Shown here: piece by piece, positions 1-7,221 of the stretch
Layout: every line of letters starts with the position of its first letter
Position numbering within the stretch: the first letter of the stretch is position 1
Source: Alphaproteobacteria bacterium
Lineage (GTDB): Bacteria; Myxococcota_A; UBA796; GCA-2862545
Direction: 5' to 3'
Assembly: GCA_020632885.1 (NCBI GenBank)
Contig: JACKEQ010000003.1
Span: forward strand, 1-64,000
Length of the DNA: 64,000 bases
Notes under the pieces: generated by a model
The model's database searches: none
What the model was told of the DNA's origin: nothing
What the model saw: only the letters and a program-made list of their open reading frames with translations
Made by a program: the position numbers and the translations under genes

Positions 1-701
1 CGCTGCTCGCACGGGCCAGCGCCGCTCTCGCCCGACTGGAGGCCACGATCGCGACCCCGATCCCCGAGCGACGCGCGCCCACCGGGCGGTTCGTCGTCCG
101 CGATCAGAGGATCCCCGGGCGGCTGGAGGTGGACGATCTGACGATCGCACCCGGCGAGAAGATCGCGCTGGTGGGCCCCTCGGGATCCGGGAAGAGCACG
201 CTGCTCGCGGTGCTCTCCGGCCAGCTCGGCGACGCCGAGAGGGAGCCCGCGGTCCTCTGCCGCCAGGAGCCGTGGATCTTCGACCGCACCCTCCGCGAGA
301 ACCTCGAGCTGGTCGGCCCCGTGCAGGACGCGGGGGAGGCCCTCGCCGCCGTCGGGCTGGACGGGCTCGCCAGCCGTCTCGACGCACCCGTCGGCGATCA
401 GGGCACCCGCCTGTCCGGTGGGGAGCGCCAGCGCCTCGCCCTCGCCCGCGCGATGCTCGCGGAGGGCCGCGCGCTCCTGCTCGACGAGGCCACCAGCGAG
501 GTGAGCGCCGACCAGGCCCGCGAGCTCGCCGGTCGCCTCGCGGAGGTCGCGCCCACCGTGGTCTTCGCGACCCACGAGCCGTGGTTCCCCCGGCTCGCCG
601 ACCGGGTCGTGTGGCTGGCGGAGGGCCGGGTGCGCGCCGTGGGTCGCCATGCGGAACTCCTGGAGGACCCCGCCTACGCGGCCCTCTGGGGCGACGCGTG
701 A
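1..701 (+). CDS. ABC exporter, ATP-binding C-terminal part (5' end outside window)
   Basis: The reading frame is open from the first base, so this is the 3' end of a longer gene; about 232 residues are visible. They form a nucleotide-binding domain after a short linker from an expected membrane domain. Walker A (GPSGSGKST), a Q-loop (RQEPWIF), the signature LSGGERQRLALARAM, Walker B (ALLLDEATS) and a switch histidine (ATHEP) are all present. The D-loop reads SEVSAD instead of the usual SALD, so it is degenerate. The TGA overlaps the GTG of waaA-lpxK. In many Gram-negatives msbA lies beside lpxK or waaA, so a lipid A/LPS-precursor flippase of the MsbA type is likely by context. The domain itself also resembles CydC/CydD-type exporters, and the membrane domain that would decide is not in the window. 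Confidence 0.85.
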   Translation, partial: LLARASAALARLEATIATPIPERRAPTGRFVVRDQRIPGRLEVDDLTIAPGEKIALVGPSGSGKSTLLAVLSGQLGDAEREPAVLCRQEPWIFDRTLRENLELVGPVQDAGEALAAVGLDGLASRLDAPVGDQGTRLSGGERQRLALARAMLAEGRALLLDEATSEVSADQARELAGRLAEVAPTVVFATHEPWFPRLADRVVWLAEGRVRAVGRHAELLEDPAYAALWGDA

Positions 702-2569
702 GCCCCTGGCCCCTCGAGGTCGCCCTGGTGGCGACGGGGCGCTGGCCTGCCTGCCTGCCCGAGCGGCTCGGTCTGCGCGTGCCACCCGTGCAGCCGGGGT
801 CCGTGTGGGTCCACGGCGCCAGCCTCGGGGAGACGGGCATCGCTCGCCGCATCGTCGAGGCCGTGCCCCCGGCGTTCTGCACGACCGAGACCCACGCCGG
901 CCGGGTACGCGCCGATGCCGTCCGTCCCTTCGACGCGCCCTGGACGCTCGCGCCGCTCTGGGCCGAGGCACGCCCGCGAGCCGTCGTGTTCGTGGAGGGG
1001 GCGTGGTGGCCCGCCCTGGCGGCCCTGGCGCGGCGGGAAGGCGTGCCCACCGTGGTCGCGGCGGCCCGTCCGGGACGACAGAAGCGGCTGTTGCACACCC
1101 TCACGGGCTGGCCGGACCACGTGTTCCCCCGGGACCTCGCGAGCGGGGCGGTGTACGCGGGGCGGTGCGAGGTGCACGCGCCGGTCGGGCTGCTCAAGGG
1201 CGCCGACCCGCGCGAGAGCCCCCTCGACGTGCGTGGACCGTTCGTCGTCGGAGCCAGCACCCACGCGCCTGAGGAGGAGGCCCTGGTCCGCGCGTGGCGG
1301 GAGGTCTGCCCGGACCTGGCGCTGATCCTGGCCCCCCGCCGCGTCGAGCGCGCCCCCGACCTCGCGGCCCGGCTCGGGGCCTCCCTGCGCAGCGCGTCGT
1401 CGATCGTGGAGCCCGGATCCCTCGTGATCCTCGACACCCTCGGGGAGCTCGGGGCCGTGCTGCACGGGGCGTCGGCGGCCTTCGTCGGGGGCACCTTCGA
1501 TCCCGCGGTGGGGGGGCACTCACCCGCGGAGGCCCTGGCTGCCGGGGTCCCGGTGTTCCACGGTCCGGAGATCGCGAGCAACGGGCCTGCGTTCGTCGGC
1601 ACGCACGCCGTCGCCACCCCAGCCGACCTCCCCGCCGGGCTGCGCGCGGCGCTGGGGACCACGACCACACCGCCCCACGACGGTCTCCCGGCGCTGGCGG
1701 CCTTCCTGAACGGCCCGCTGCGTCCGGCCCCCGAGTCGAGCCCGCGGCCGTGGGCCCGTCCGGCCGCCCGCCTGCATCGGGCCCGCATGGCACGGCGGGC
1801 GCGAAGGGAGCCCCTGCCCGTGGTCGCGGTGGGGTCGGCGAACGCCCGGGGTGCCGGCAAGACGACCGCCACCCTGTTCGTCGCGGACGGCCTGGTGGCG
1901 CGGGGTCTGCGGGTCGCGGTGGTCACCCGGGGCACCGGAGCGACCGCGAGGGGCGGAGACTCCCGTCGTCACGGGCCCTCCGCGGCCCACCTGGGTGACG
2001 AGGGCGCCGTGCTGGCCCTGGCGGGGCACACCGTGGTCGCGGGACCCGTGGAGGAGGCACTTGCGCGCGTCGGGCCCACCGACGTCGTGCTCCTGGAGGA
2101 CGGGCTCCAGCGGGCCCCTGCGGTCTTCTCGGTGGCCGTCGTGGACGCGCGCTGGCCCGGGGCACGGGGGCCCTTCCCGATGGGCGAGGGGAGGGCGCTC
2201 CTGCGCCCATCGGACGTCGCGATCTGGGTGCGCGCGAGCACGATGTTCCCGGCACCCGCGGACGCCGTCCTGGGCACCTTCGTCCCCGAGCGCGTCCCCG
2301 GGATGCCCTGTGCTGCCTTCGCGGGGATCGGACGTCCCGCGGACTTCTTCGCGATCGTCCCTGCCGTCCGCACGCGATCGTTCGCCGATCACCACCGCTA
2401 CACGATGGACGATCTCCGCGATCTGCGCCGCTGGGCCGGGGATCTCCCCCTCGTCACCACCACCCGCGACGCCGTCCGCCTCCCATCGCGCGCGGGGGTC
2501 TCGCACGTCGGCGTGCGCCTCGACGTGCCCGCGTTCCCGTGGTCCCGTCTGCTAGAGGGCCTGCCATGA
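698..2569 (+). CDS. Fused Kdo transferase (WaaA/KdtA) and lipid A 4'-kinase (LpxK)
   Basis: A 623-residue protein joining two consecutive enzymes of Kdo2-lipid A synthesis. Residues 1-325 are a GT-B Kdo transferase: HGASLGE with the expected catalytic Glu at 45, an EGAWWPA segment where the family has ETExWPN, and the CMP-Kdo-site motif GGTFDP with GGHSPAEA. The usual N-terminal membrane anchor is missing. After a Pro/Arg-rich linker (about 326-375), residues 376-623 are LpxK: P-loop GAGKTT (385-390), EDGLQ (467-471, where DDGLQH is usual), AGIGRPADFF and FADHHRYT. Both halves are shorter than free-standing relatives (roughly 420 and 330 residues). The GTG start overlaps the ABC exporter stop (GTGA). 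The frame is continuous with no stop between the halves, so I read it as a true fusion. LpxK normally precedes WaaA in the pathway, so the product of one half would feed the other. Confidence 0.88.
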   Translation: MSPWPLEVALVATGRWPACLPERLGLRVPPVQPGSVWVHGASLGETGIARRIVEAVPPAFCTTETHAGRVRADAVRPFDAPWTLAPLWAEARPRAVVFVEGAWWPALAALARREGVPTVVAAARPGRQKRLLHTLTGWPDHVFPRDLASGAVYAGRCEVHAPVGLLKGADPRESPLDVRGPFVVGASTHAPEEEALVRAWREVCPDLALILAPRRVERAPDLAARLGASLRSASSIVEPGSLVILDTLGELGAVLHGASAAFVGGTFDPAVGGHSPAEALAAGVPVFHGPEIASNGPAFVGTHAVATPADLPAGLRAALGTTTTPPHDGLPALAAFLNGPLRPAPESSPRPWARPAARLHRARMARRARREPLPVVAVGSANARGAGKTTATLFVADGLVARGLRVAVVTRGTGATARGGDSRRHGPSAAHLGDEGAVLALAGHTVVAGPVEEALARVGPTDVVLLEDGLQRAPAVFSVAVVDARWPGARGPFPMGEGRALLRPSDVAIWVRASTMFPAPADAVLGTFVPERVPGMPCAAFAGIGRPADFFAIVPAVRTRSFADHHRYTMDDLRDLRRWAGDLPLVTTTRDAVRLPSRAGVSHVGVRLDVPAFPWSRLLEGLP

Positions 2570-3432
2570 CACCCGCCCTCCGTGCCCGGCTGCTCGAGCT
2601 CGCCGCCGATCCCCGCACCGTCGATCAGATCGGCAACGATCCCGTGCGCTTCGTGCATCGCTACCCGGATCCGGCCGACCAGGAGATCGCCGGCTTCTTC
2701 GCGTCGGCCCTGGCGTTCGGACGCGTGAGCCTGTTCGCCCCCGTCATCGCCGCCGTGCTCGATCGCGCCGATGCCCTGGGTGGCCCGTCCACATGGGCCC
2801 GAACGCTGGATGCGGACGCCGAGCACGCCGCCCTCGACGGCCTCTACTACCGGTGGACCCGCGCGTCCGACCTCGTCGTGCTCGCCGCCGCGCTGGGCGA
2901 CGTCCAGCGATCCCACGGCAGCCTCGGTGCCCTCGTCCGCGTCGGCCCCGACGAGCCCGATGTGGTGCCAGCCCTCTCCCGCCTCGTCCTGGCCGTGCGC
3001 GAGGCCGTCGTCCGCCACACGGGCGTCCCCTTCGACAGCGCGCCGCGCGGCCTGCGCTACCTCCTCGTCGATCCCGCAGAGGGGAGCTCCGCCAAGCGCG
3101 TGCACCTCTACGCGCGCTGGATGGTGCGCTCGGACGCGGTGGATCGCGGGGTCTGGAGCCACGTCCCGCCCCGTTCGCTCCTCGTCCCCGTCGACACCCA
3201 CGTGCACCGCATCGCCCGGCTGGTCGGCCTGACCGACCGGAAGGCCGCAGACCTCCGGACCTCCCGCGAGGTCACCGCCCGACTGCGGGCTCTGGACGCC
3301 GAGGATCCGGTGCGATTCGACTTCGCGCTCGCCCACGTCGGCATCAGCGGAGGGTGCAGGGGCCAGCACGTGCCCGCGGTCTGCGACGCCTGCGCTCTGC
3401 AGTCGCTCTGCAGCGAGGGGAGCGCGGGTTAG
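2566..3432 (+). CDS. TIGR02757/DUF2400 family protein with C-terminal cysteine cluster
   Basis: 288 residues; ATG overlaps the waaA-lpxK stop (ATGA). It matches the TIGR02757 (DUF2400) family: the N-terminal segment DQEIAGFFASALAFGRV, and the hallmark VDTHVHRIARLVGLTDRK (about 209-226) followed by DPVRFDFALAHVG. The C-terminus has Cys264, Cys273, Cys276 and Cys282 (C-X8-C-X2-C-X5-C), close to the C-X6-C-X2-C-X5-C iron-sulfur loop of endonuclease III and MutY. This supports a helix-hairpin-helix DNA-glycosylase-like fold with a 4Fe-4S cluster. The biochemical role of the family is not established as far as I know; a DNA-related function is inference. Its TAG stop coincides with the putative -10 box of the next gene. 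Confidence 0.85.
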   Translation: MTPALRARLLELAADPRTVDQIGNDPVRFVHRYPDPADQEIAGFFASALAFGRVSLFAPVIAAVLDRADALGGPSTWARTLDADAEHAALDGLYYRWTRASDLVVLAAALGDVQRSHGSLGALVRVGPDEPDVVPALSRLVLAVREAVVRHTGVPFDSAPRGLRYLLVDPAEGSSAKRVHLYARWMVRSDAVDRGVWSHVPPRSLLVPVDTHVHRIARLVGLTDRKAADLRTSREVTARLRALDAEDPVRFDFALAHVGISGGCRGQHVPAVCDACALQSLCSEGSAG

Positions 3433-3435
3433 GGT
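3430..3435 (+). promoter_or_regulatory. Putative -10 box (TAGGGT) of a leaderless promoter
   Basis: TAGGGT lies exactly six bases before the ATG at 3442, the distance expected when transcription starts at or next to the start codon. Its TAG is both the stop codon of the upstream gene and an in-frame stop for the downstream gene. No -35 consensus is seen. GGAGG at 3436-3440 is too close to the ATG to act as a normal Shine-Dalgarno. Confidence 0.4.
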
Positions 3436-3441
3436 GGAGGC

Positions 3442-4356
3442 ATGCTGTTCCTCCTCCCGTTCGCGAATGCGGAGCCAGACCCCGCCATCCCGCGGCTCGA
3501 CTGGGACTGGTCCACCCCGCGCCGCTACCTCGTGGAGACCGAGGTCCGGCTGCCGCTCTTCATCTGGTTCCGTGCAGCCAGGAACCGCGACGTGCGGGTC
3601 GTGGGGTTCCAGCTGCGCGCCGTGCTCGAGTGCGAGGGCACCGACCGGTACGACCCCGCGCGGAAGGACGAGGTGTTCTGCCGCTTCGAGGACGTCTCGC
3701 TCGTCGTGGGCACACAGCCCGGCGACCGGGGGCTCGCGAGCCTGGTGGTCGACGAGTACGACGAGGTGCTCACCGGATCGTCCATGCGGATGATGGTCCA
3801 GGACCGCGGGCACATCGTGGATGTCGCGATGCCGGAGCTCGCAGCGCGGAACTCCCGCGTGCGCGGGCGGAACGAGACGCTGCGCCAGCTCGTGCGCTTC
3901 CTCGCGATGGGGTTCGAGCTGCCGCTGACCGATGGCGGAGACGACCTCTGGCTCTCCCACGACTCGCTGCTCTGCACGATGACCACCTCGCGCGGCACCA
4001 CCTCGCAGTTCGAGGGCGTCACGCGGGGGGCCGCCCGGGAAGGGCTGATCGAGCTCGCGAGCCACGGTCGGGGGCTCATGACCGCGGGCAACGACCTGAA
4101 CAGCTACACGTGCGAGACCACCGCCCGGGCGTTCTACGAGCCGGACGTCGGGCCCCTCCGCCACACCTGGGAGATGCTCGGCGAGCCCACGCCGTCCAGC
4201 GCCATCGCCTGGGGCACCGCGGGCTACCCGTACACCCAGCGCGGCGGGCTGCGGCGCCTGAAGCCCGACGAGGTCGTCGATCTCGGCGTCACGGGCGAGG
4301 TCCTCCTCGGCGGGGCGGTGGAGACGGCGCTCCAGGCGGGCGATGCCCGGCCCTGA
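3442..4356 (+). CDS. Secreted protein of unknown function
   Basis: 304 residues, no family recognised. The first ten residues (MLFLLPFANA) form a very short hydrophobic signal, with a plausible cleavage after ANA before EPDPAIP. The start is fixed because an in-frame TAG sits 12 bases upstream and the next Met is far inside. The mature part is a soluble, mixed alpha/beta sequence with Cys near FQLRAVLECEG, DEVFCRFED, SLLCTMTTS and NSYTCETT, which could form disulfides in the periplasm. The middle region (about 150-220) is rich in SRGTTSQFEG-type turns; the C-terminus contains YPYTQRGGLRRL. The gene lies inside an otherwise translationally coupled series and overlaps the following Trm112-like gene by 14 bases. 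Confidence 0.75.
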   Translation: MLFLLPFANAEPDPAIPRLDWDWSTPRRYLVETEVRLPLFIWFRAARNRDVRVVGFQLRAVLECEGTDRYDPARKDEVFCRFEDVSLVVGTQPGDRGLASLVVDEYDEVLTGSSMRMMVQDRGHIVDVAMPELAARNSRVRGRNETLRQLVRFLAMGFELPLTDGGDDLWLSHDSLLCTMTTSRGTTSQFEGVTRGAAREGLIELASHGRGLMTAGNDLNSYTCETTARAFYEPDVGPLRHTWEMLGEPTPSSAIAWGTAGYPYTQRGGLRRLKPDEVVDLGVTGEVLLGGAVETALQAGDARP

Positions 4357-4534
4357 TCCCGTTCCCGCCGCCGTGCTCGCCATCGTCCGTTGCCCGCTCT
4401 GCCGGGGGACCCTGGCGGTCCGGACGCACAGCGAGGCGCCTGCGGTGCGCCTGGCGTGCGTCGCCTGCGGCCGCGAGTTCCCCGTCGTGGACGGCGTCCC
4501 CTGGCTCACGCCCGAGGACGCCCTGAAGGCATGA
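4343..4534 (+). CDS. Trm112/YcaR-like zinc-ribbon protein
   Basis: 63 residues, a small zinc ribbon of the Trm112/UPF0434 type: CPLC (17-20) and CVAC with GREFPVVDGVPWLTPEDA. In eukaryotes and archaea Trm112 activates methyltransferases of tRNA, rRNA and eRF1. In bacteria YcaR-like proteins are often encoded next to LPS genes such as lpxK and kdsB, which fits the waaA-lpxK gene about 2 kb upstream. The ATG lies inside the end of the preceding gene (14-base overlap) and its TGA overlaps the ATG of the glycosyltransferase, so it is probably translated by coupling. Function here is unknown; the zinc-binding fold is well supported. Confidence 0.85.
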   Translation: MPGPDPVPAAVLAIVRCPLCRGTLAVRTHSEAPAVRLACVACGREFPVVDGVPWLTPEDALKA

Positions 4535-5400
4535 GGGTGCTCCACATCGACGTGGAGCGCGGCTGGCGGGGCGGTCAGGTCCAGCTCGCCCACCTGCTGG
4601 AGCGCGCGCCAGGGCCCGTGGAGGTCTGCCACGACGGCCCGGGCCTGGTGAGAGCGCTCCGTCGCTTCCGGCCGGACGTGGTCGCCGCGCACTCGCCGCG
4701 CTCCCACCAGCTCGCGCTGCTCCAGCCCCGTCCGCTCGTGGTCCATCGCCGGGTGGACTTCCGCCCCCGCGGCATCTGGAAGTACCGGCGAGCACGGGCC
4801 GTGATCGCGGTGTCCCACGCGGTGCGCGACGTGCTCGTGCAAGCCGGTGTGGAGCGCGTGGAGGTCGTGTACGACGGGATCCCGGCGGCCCCGGCCGGCC
4901 GACGGCTCGAGCGCCCTGAGGGTCCGTTGGTCCTGGCGGTCGGAGCGCTCGTGGACCACAAGGGCCACTCCACGCTCGTCGAGGCCGCCCGGCGCGGCGG
5001 ATTCTCGGTGTGGATCGCGGGGCGCGGTCCGCTCCGGGAGCCGCTGGAGGCTCAGGCGCGCGGCGTTCCCGTCGAGCTCCTCGGGCAGCGCGACGACGTG
5101 TCCGATCTCCTCGCCACCGCCGACGTCTTCTGCCACCCGAGCCGAGAGGAGGGCCTCGGGCAGGCCGTGCTGGAGGCCAGGGCCGCGGGGTGCCGGGTCG
5201 TGGCCACGCGCGCGGGCGGCGTGCCCGAGGCGGCCGGGCCCCACGCGCTCCTCGTCACCCCCGACGACCCCGACGCCCTCGCCGCCGCCGTGGCTCGCGC
5301 CCTGGAGACGCCCCGGCCGGCGCCCGATCTCCCTGCACGCTTCACGGTGGACGCCATGGTCGCGGCCACCTGGGCCGTGTACGCGCGCGCGGTCGGCTAG
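4531..5400 (+). CDS. Family 4 glycosyltransferase
   Basis: 289 residues, a compact GT-B enzyme. The N-terminal domain opens with MRVLHIDVERGWRGGQ, typical of GT4 enzymes, and contains ARAVIAVSHAVRD followed by VVYDGIP. The C-terminal domain begins near LVLAVGALVDHKG, includes IAGRGPLREPL and ELLGQRDDVSDLLATAD, and carries the donor-binding HPSREEGLGQAVLEARAAG with the conserved acidic pair. It lacks a signal or membrane helix and should act on the cytoplasmic face. Placement after the lipid A genes and the Trm112-like gene suggests transfer of a core sugar to lipid A-Kdo, but acceptor and donor cannot be read from sequence. The ATG overlaps the preceding stop (ATGA). Its TAG stop also forms the start of the -10-like box of the next gene. 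Confidence 0.88.
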   Translation: MRVLHIDVERGWRGGQVQLAHLLERAPGPVEVCHDGPGLVRALRRFRPDVVAAHSPRSHQLALLQPRPLVVHRRVDFRPRGIWKYRRARAVIAVSHAVRDVLVQAGVERVEVVYDGIPAAPAGRRLERPEGPLVLAVGALVDHKGHSTLVEAARRGGFSVWIAGRGPLREPLEAQARGVPVELLGQRDDVSDLLATADVFCHPSREEGLGQAVLEARAAGCRVVATRAGGVPEAAGPHALLVTPDDPDALAAAVARALETPRPAPDLPARFTVDAMVAATWAVYARAVG

Positions 5401-5403
5401 ACT
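5398..5403 (+). promoter_or_regulatory. Putative -10 box (TAGACT) of a leaderless promoter
   Basis: TAGACT, spacer CCGCCG, then ATG at 5410: six bases of spacing and no Shine-Dalgarno, as expected for a leaderless mRNA. The TAG is the stop of the glycosyltransferase and an in-frame stop for the downstream gene. No -35 element is evident. Confidence 0.42.
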
Positions 5404-5409
5404 CCGCCG

Positions 5410-7221
5410 ATGGTCGTCCTCCTCGCCCTGGCGTGCAGCCGCCCCTCTCCCGCGCTCTTCGATGGCGACGGTGATGGGATCCCCGCGGCCTACGACTGCG
5501 ACGACGCCGACGCCGACGTGTTCCCCGGGGCCAACGAGGTCTGCGACGGGGTCGACAACGACTGCGACGGCGAGGTGGACGAGGCGCCCATCGACCTCCG
5601 CACCTGGTACCTGGACGCGGACGGCGACGGGTTCGGGAGCACGGAGATCCAGGTGTGCGACGGGCCGCCCGGCGCGGTGCGCAGGGGAGGGGACTGCGAC
5701 GACGGCGACCCCGACACGCACCCCGGAGCCCCGGAGACCTGCGACGGGGAGGACGACGACTGCGACGGCGACGTGGACGAGGAGCCCGCGCGGATCTGGG
5801 TGGCGGACGCCGATGGCGACGGCGCGGGCGATCCGGGCGTCGCGATCGCAGCCTGCGACCCCGGCCCCGGCTGGGTGGATCTGAACGCGCCCCACGACTG
5901 CGACGACACCTCGGCAGCCCGCCATCCCGACGCAGACGAGCTGTGCGACGGCGTGGACGACGACTGCGACGGCCTGGTGGACGATGCGGATCCCGACGTG
6001 CTGGGCGAGCTCTGGTACGCGGACACGGACGGCGATGGCCACGGGGTCCCGGACGTGACGATCCTGGCCTGCGCACCGTCGTTCGGGACCTGGGCCACGG
6101 TCGGCGACGACTGCGACGACTTCGAGGCGGACGTGCACCCGGGGGCGCTGGAGACGTGCGACGGGCGCGACGAGGACTGCGACGGGACGATCGACCGGCT
6201 GGACGCGCCCCTGGATCGCGGGATCACAGTGGCGATCGAGGTCACCCCGACGGGCGTGGTGGAGCAGGGGATCGCGATCCAGCTCGTGGATCTCGCGGCC
6301 GTGCACGCGGACGCGGGCGGCACCGGCACCTTCGATCCGGCCGGGGTGCGCGTGGCCTTCGGGGACTGCGACGTCGGGTTCGAGGAGGTGCCGGCGCGCT
6401 TTGTGGACGGCTGGGACGCGCTGGGGGTCCCGGGCACCGACGGCGACGGGCACGGCCTGCTCGTGGTCTCCTGGGACACGGACGGCGACGCCGGCACGCG
6501 CGAGGTCCTCGCGGCCCCACGTACGGGAACCCTGGTCTTCGGGTCCCACGCGACCGTCGGGGGTCTCGCGGCCGCCGCGGACGGCATCGATGCTCCCTGG
6601 GGTCGCCTGGAGCTCGCGCCGGACGGGGCGGGCAGGCTGGAGATCGACGGGACGTTGGTGTTCGATCAGGCGCTCTTCGCGCCGTCCGTCCAGCTCCCCT
6701 CGGCCACGCTGGGCCTGCCCGCGAGCCCGACCGTCACGGTGGACGCCCACCCCGCGCTGTCGATCGTGGGATTCGAGGGCACCTCGGCGGCCGCCGGCGG
6801 GGCCGTGGACCTCACGAGCACCTGGTGGGTCGTCGGTGGGCGGCGGGAGGCCTGGGTGCACACCTCCCTCGTCACCTCCGGCGTCACCTCCGTCTTCGGG
6901 GAGCCCGCATGGCCGGCGGGCGTGCGCGCCTTCGCGGCCGGGGTGGTCGGATCGCCCGTCACGGATGGCCCCTGGGCCCGCTATCCCTTCGCCCACGTCG
7001 GGCTCTACGCGGGCCCGGCGGGCGCGGTCGCCGAGCCCGGGCTGATCCGGGTGCCCGGGGTCCTCGATCCTACGACGGGCACGGTGCGATCCTTCGGCGC
7101 GGGCGAGACGATCGCGACGGTCACCGCGGTGATCGCCCGCGAGGATCCCGGGTCCGCCTTCGTGATCGCCGGCGACGGGCTGTCCCCCTCGCTCGCGATC
7201 ACCTTCCCGGGATCCCCGTGA
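5410..7221 (+). CDS. MopE-like metal-binding-repeat lipoprotein
   Basis: 603 residues. The signal is extremely short: MVVLLALAC ends in a lipobox (LALAC, lipidated Cys9), and an in-frame TAG 12 bases upstream rules out a longer start. Four copies of the MopE-type repeat (DCDD...PGA.E.CDG.D.DCDG..DE) lie at about residues 29-58, 95-124, 163-192 and 234-263, separated by WYLDADGDG-like linkers that look like calcium loops. This repeat is named for the copper-binding surface protein MopE and is common in surface proteins of Myxococcota. Residues 270-603 form a region of unknown family, probably beta-rich, with no cysteine-based repeat. The likely location is the cell surface, binding divalent metal; specificity is unknown. 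The following gene starts within its stop codon (GTGA). Confidence 0.85.
   Translation: MVVLLALACSRPSPALFDGDGDGIPAAYDCDDADADVFPGANEVCDGVDNDCDGEVDEAPIDLRTWYLDADGDGFGSTEIQVCDGPPGAVRRGGDCDDGDPDTHPGAPETCDGEDDDCDGDVDEEPARIWVADADGDGAGDPGVAIAACDPGPGWVDLNAPHDCDDTSAARHPDADELCDGVDDDCDGLVDDADPDVLGELWYADTDGDGHGVPDVTILACAPSFGTWATVGDDCDDFEADVHPGALETCDGRDEDCDGTIDRLDAPLDRGITVAIEVTPTGVVEQGIAIQLVDLAAVHADAGGTGTFDPAGVRVAFGDCDVGFEEVPARFVDGWDALGVPGTDGDGHGLLVVSWDTDGDAGTREVLAAPRTGTLVFGSHATVGGLAAAADGIDAPWGRLELAPDGAGRLEIDGTLVFDQALFAPSVQLPSATLGLPASPTVTVDAHPALSIVGFEGTSAAAGGAVDLTSTWWVVGGRREAWVHTSLVTSGVTSVFGEPAWPAGVRAFAAGVVGSPVTDGPWARYPFAHVGLYAGPAGAVAEPGLIRVPGVLDPTTGTVRSFGAGETIATVTAVIAREDPGSAFVIAGDGLSPSLAITFPGSP

Noticed and set aside
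272..697. Upstream extension of the waaA-lpxK frame starting at 272.
   Set aside because: It lies wholly in the ABC transporter gene in another frame and encodes Arg/Pro-rich sequence typical of G+C-rich shadow frames. The GTG at 698 begins conserved WaaA sequence.
2398..6996. 1532-codon open frame on the minus strand.
   Set aside because: Antisense shadow over six well-supported plus-strand genes; composition (His, Arg, Gly, Val) is that of a complementary frame and no domain is visible.
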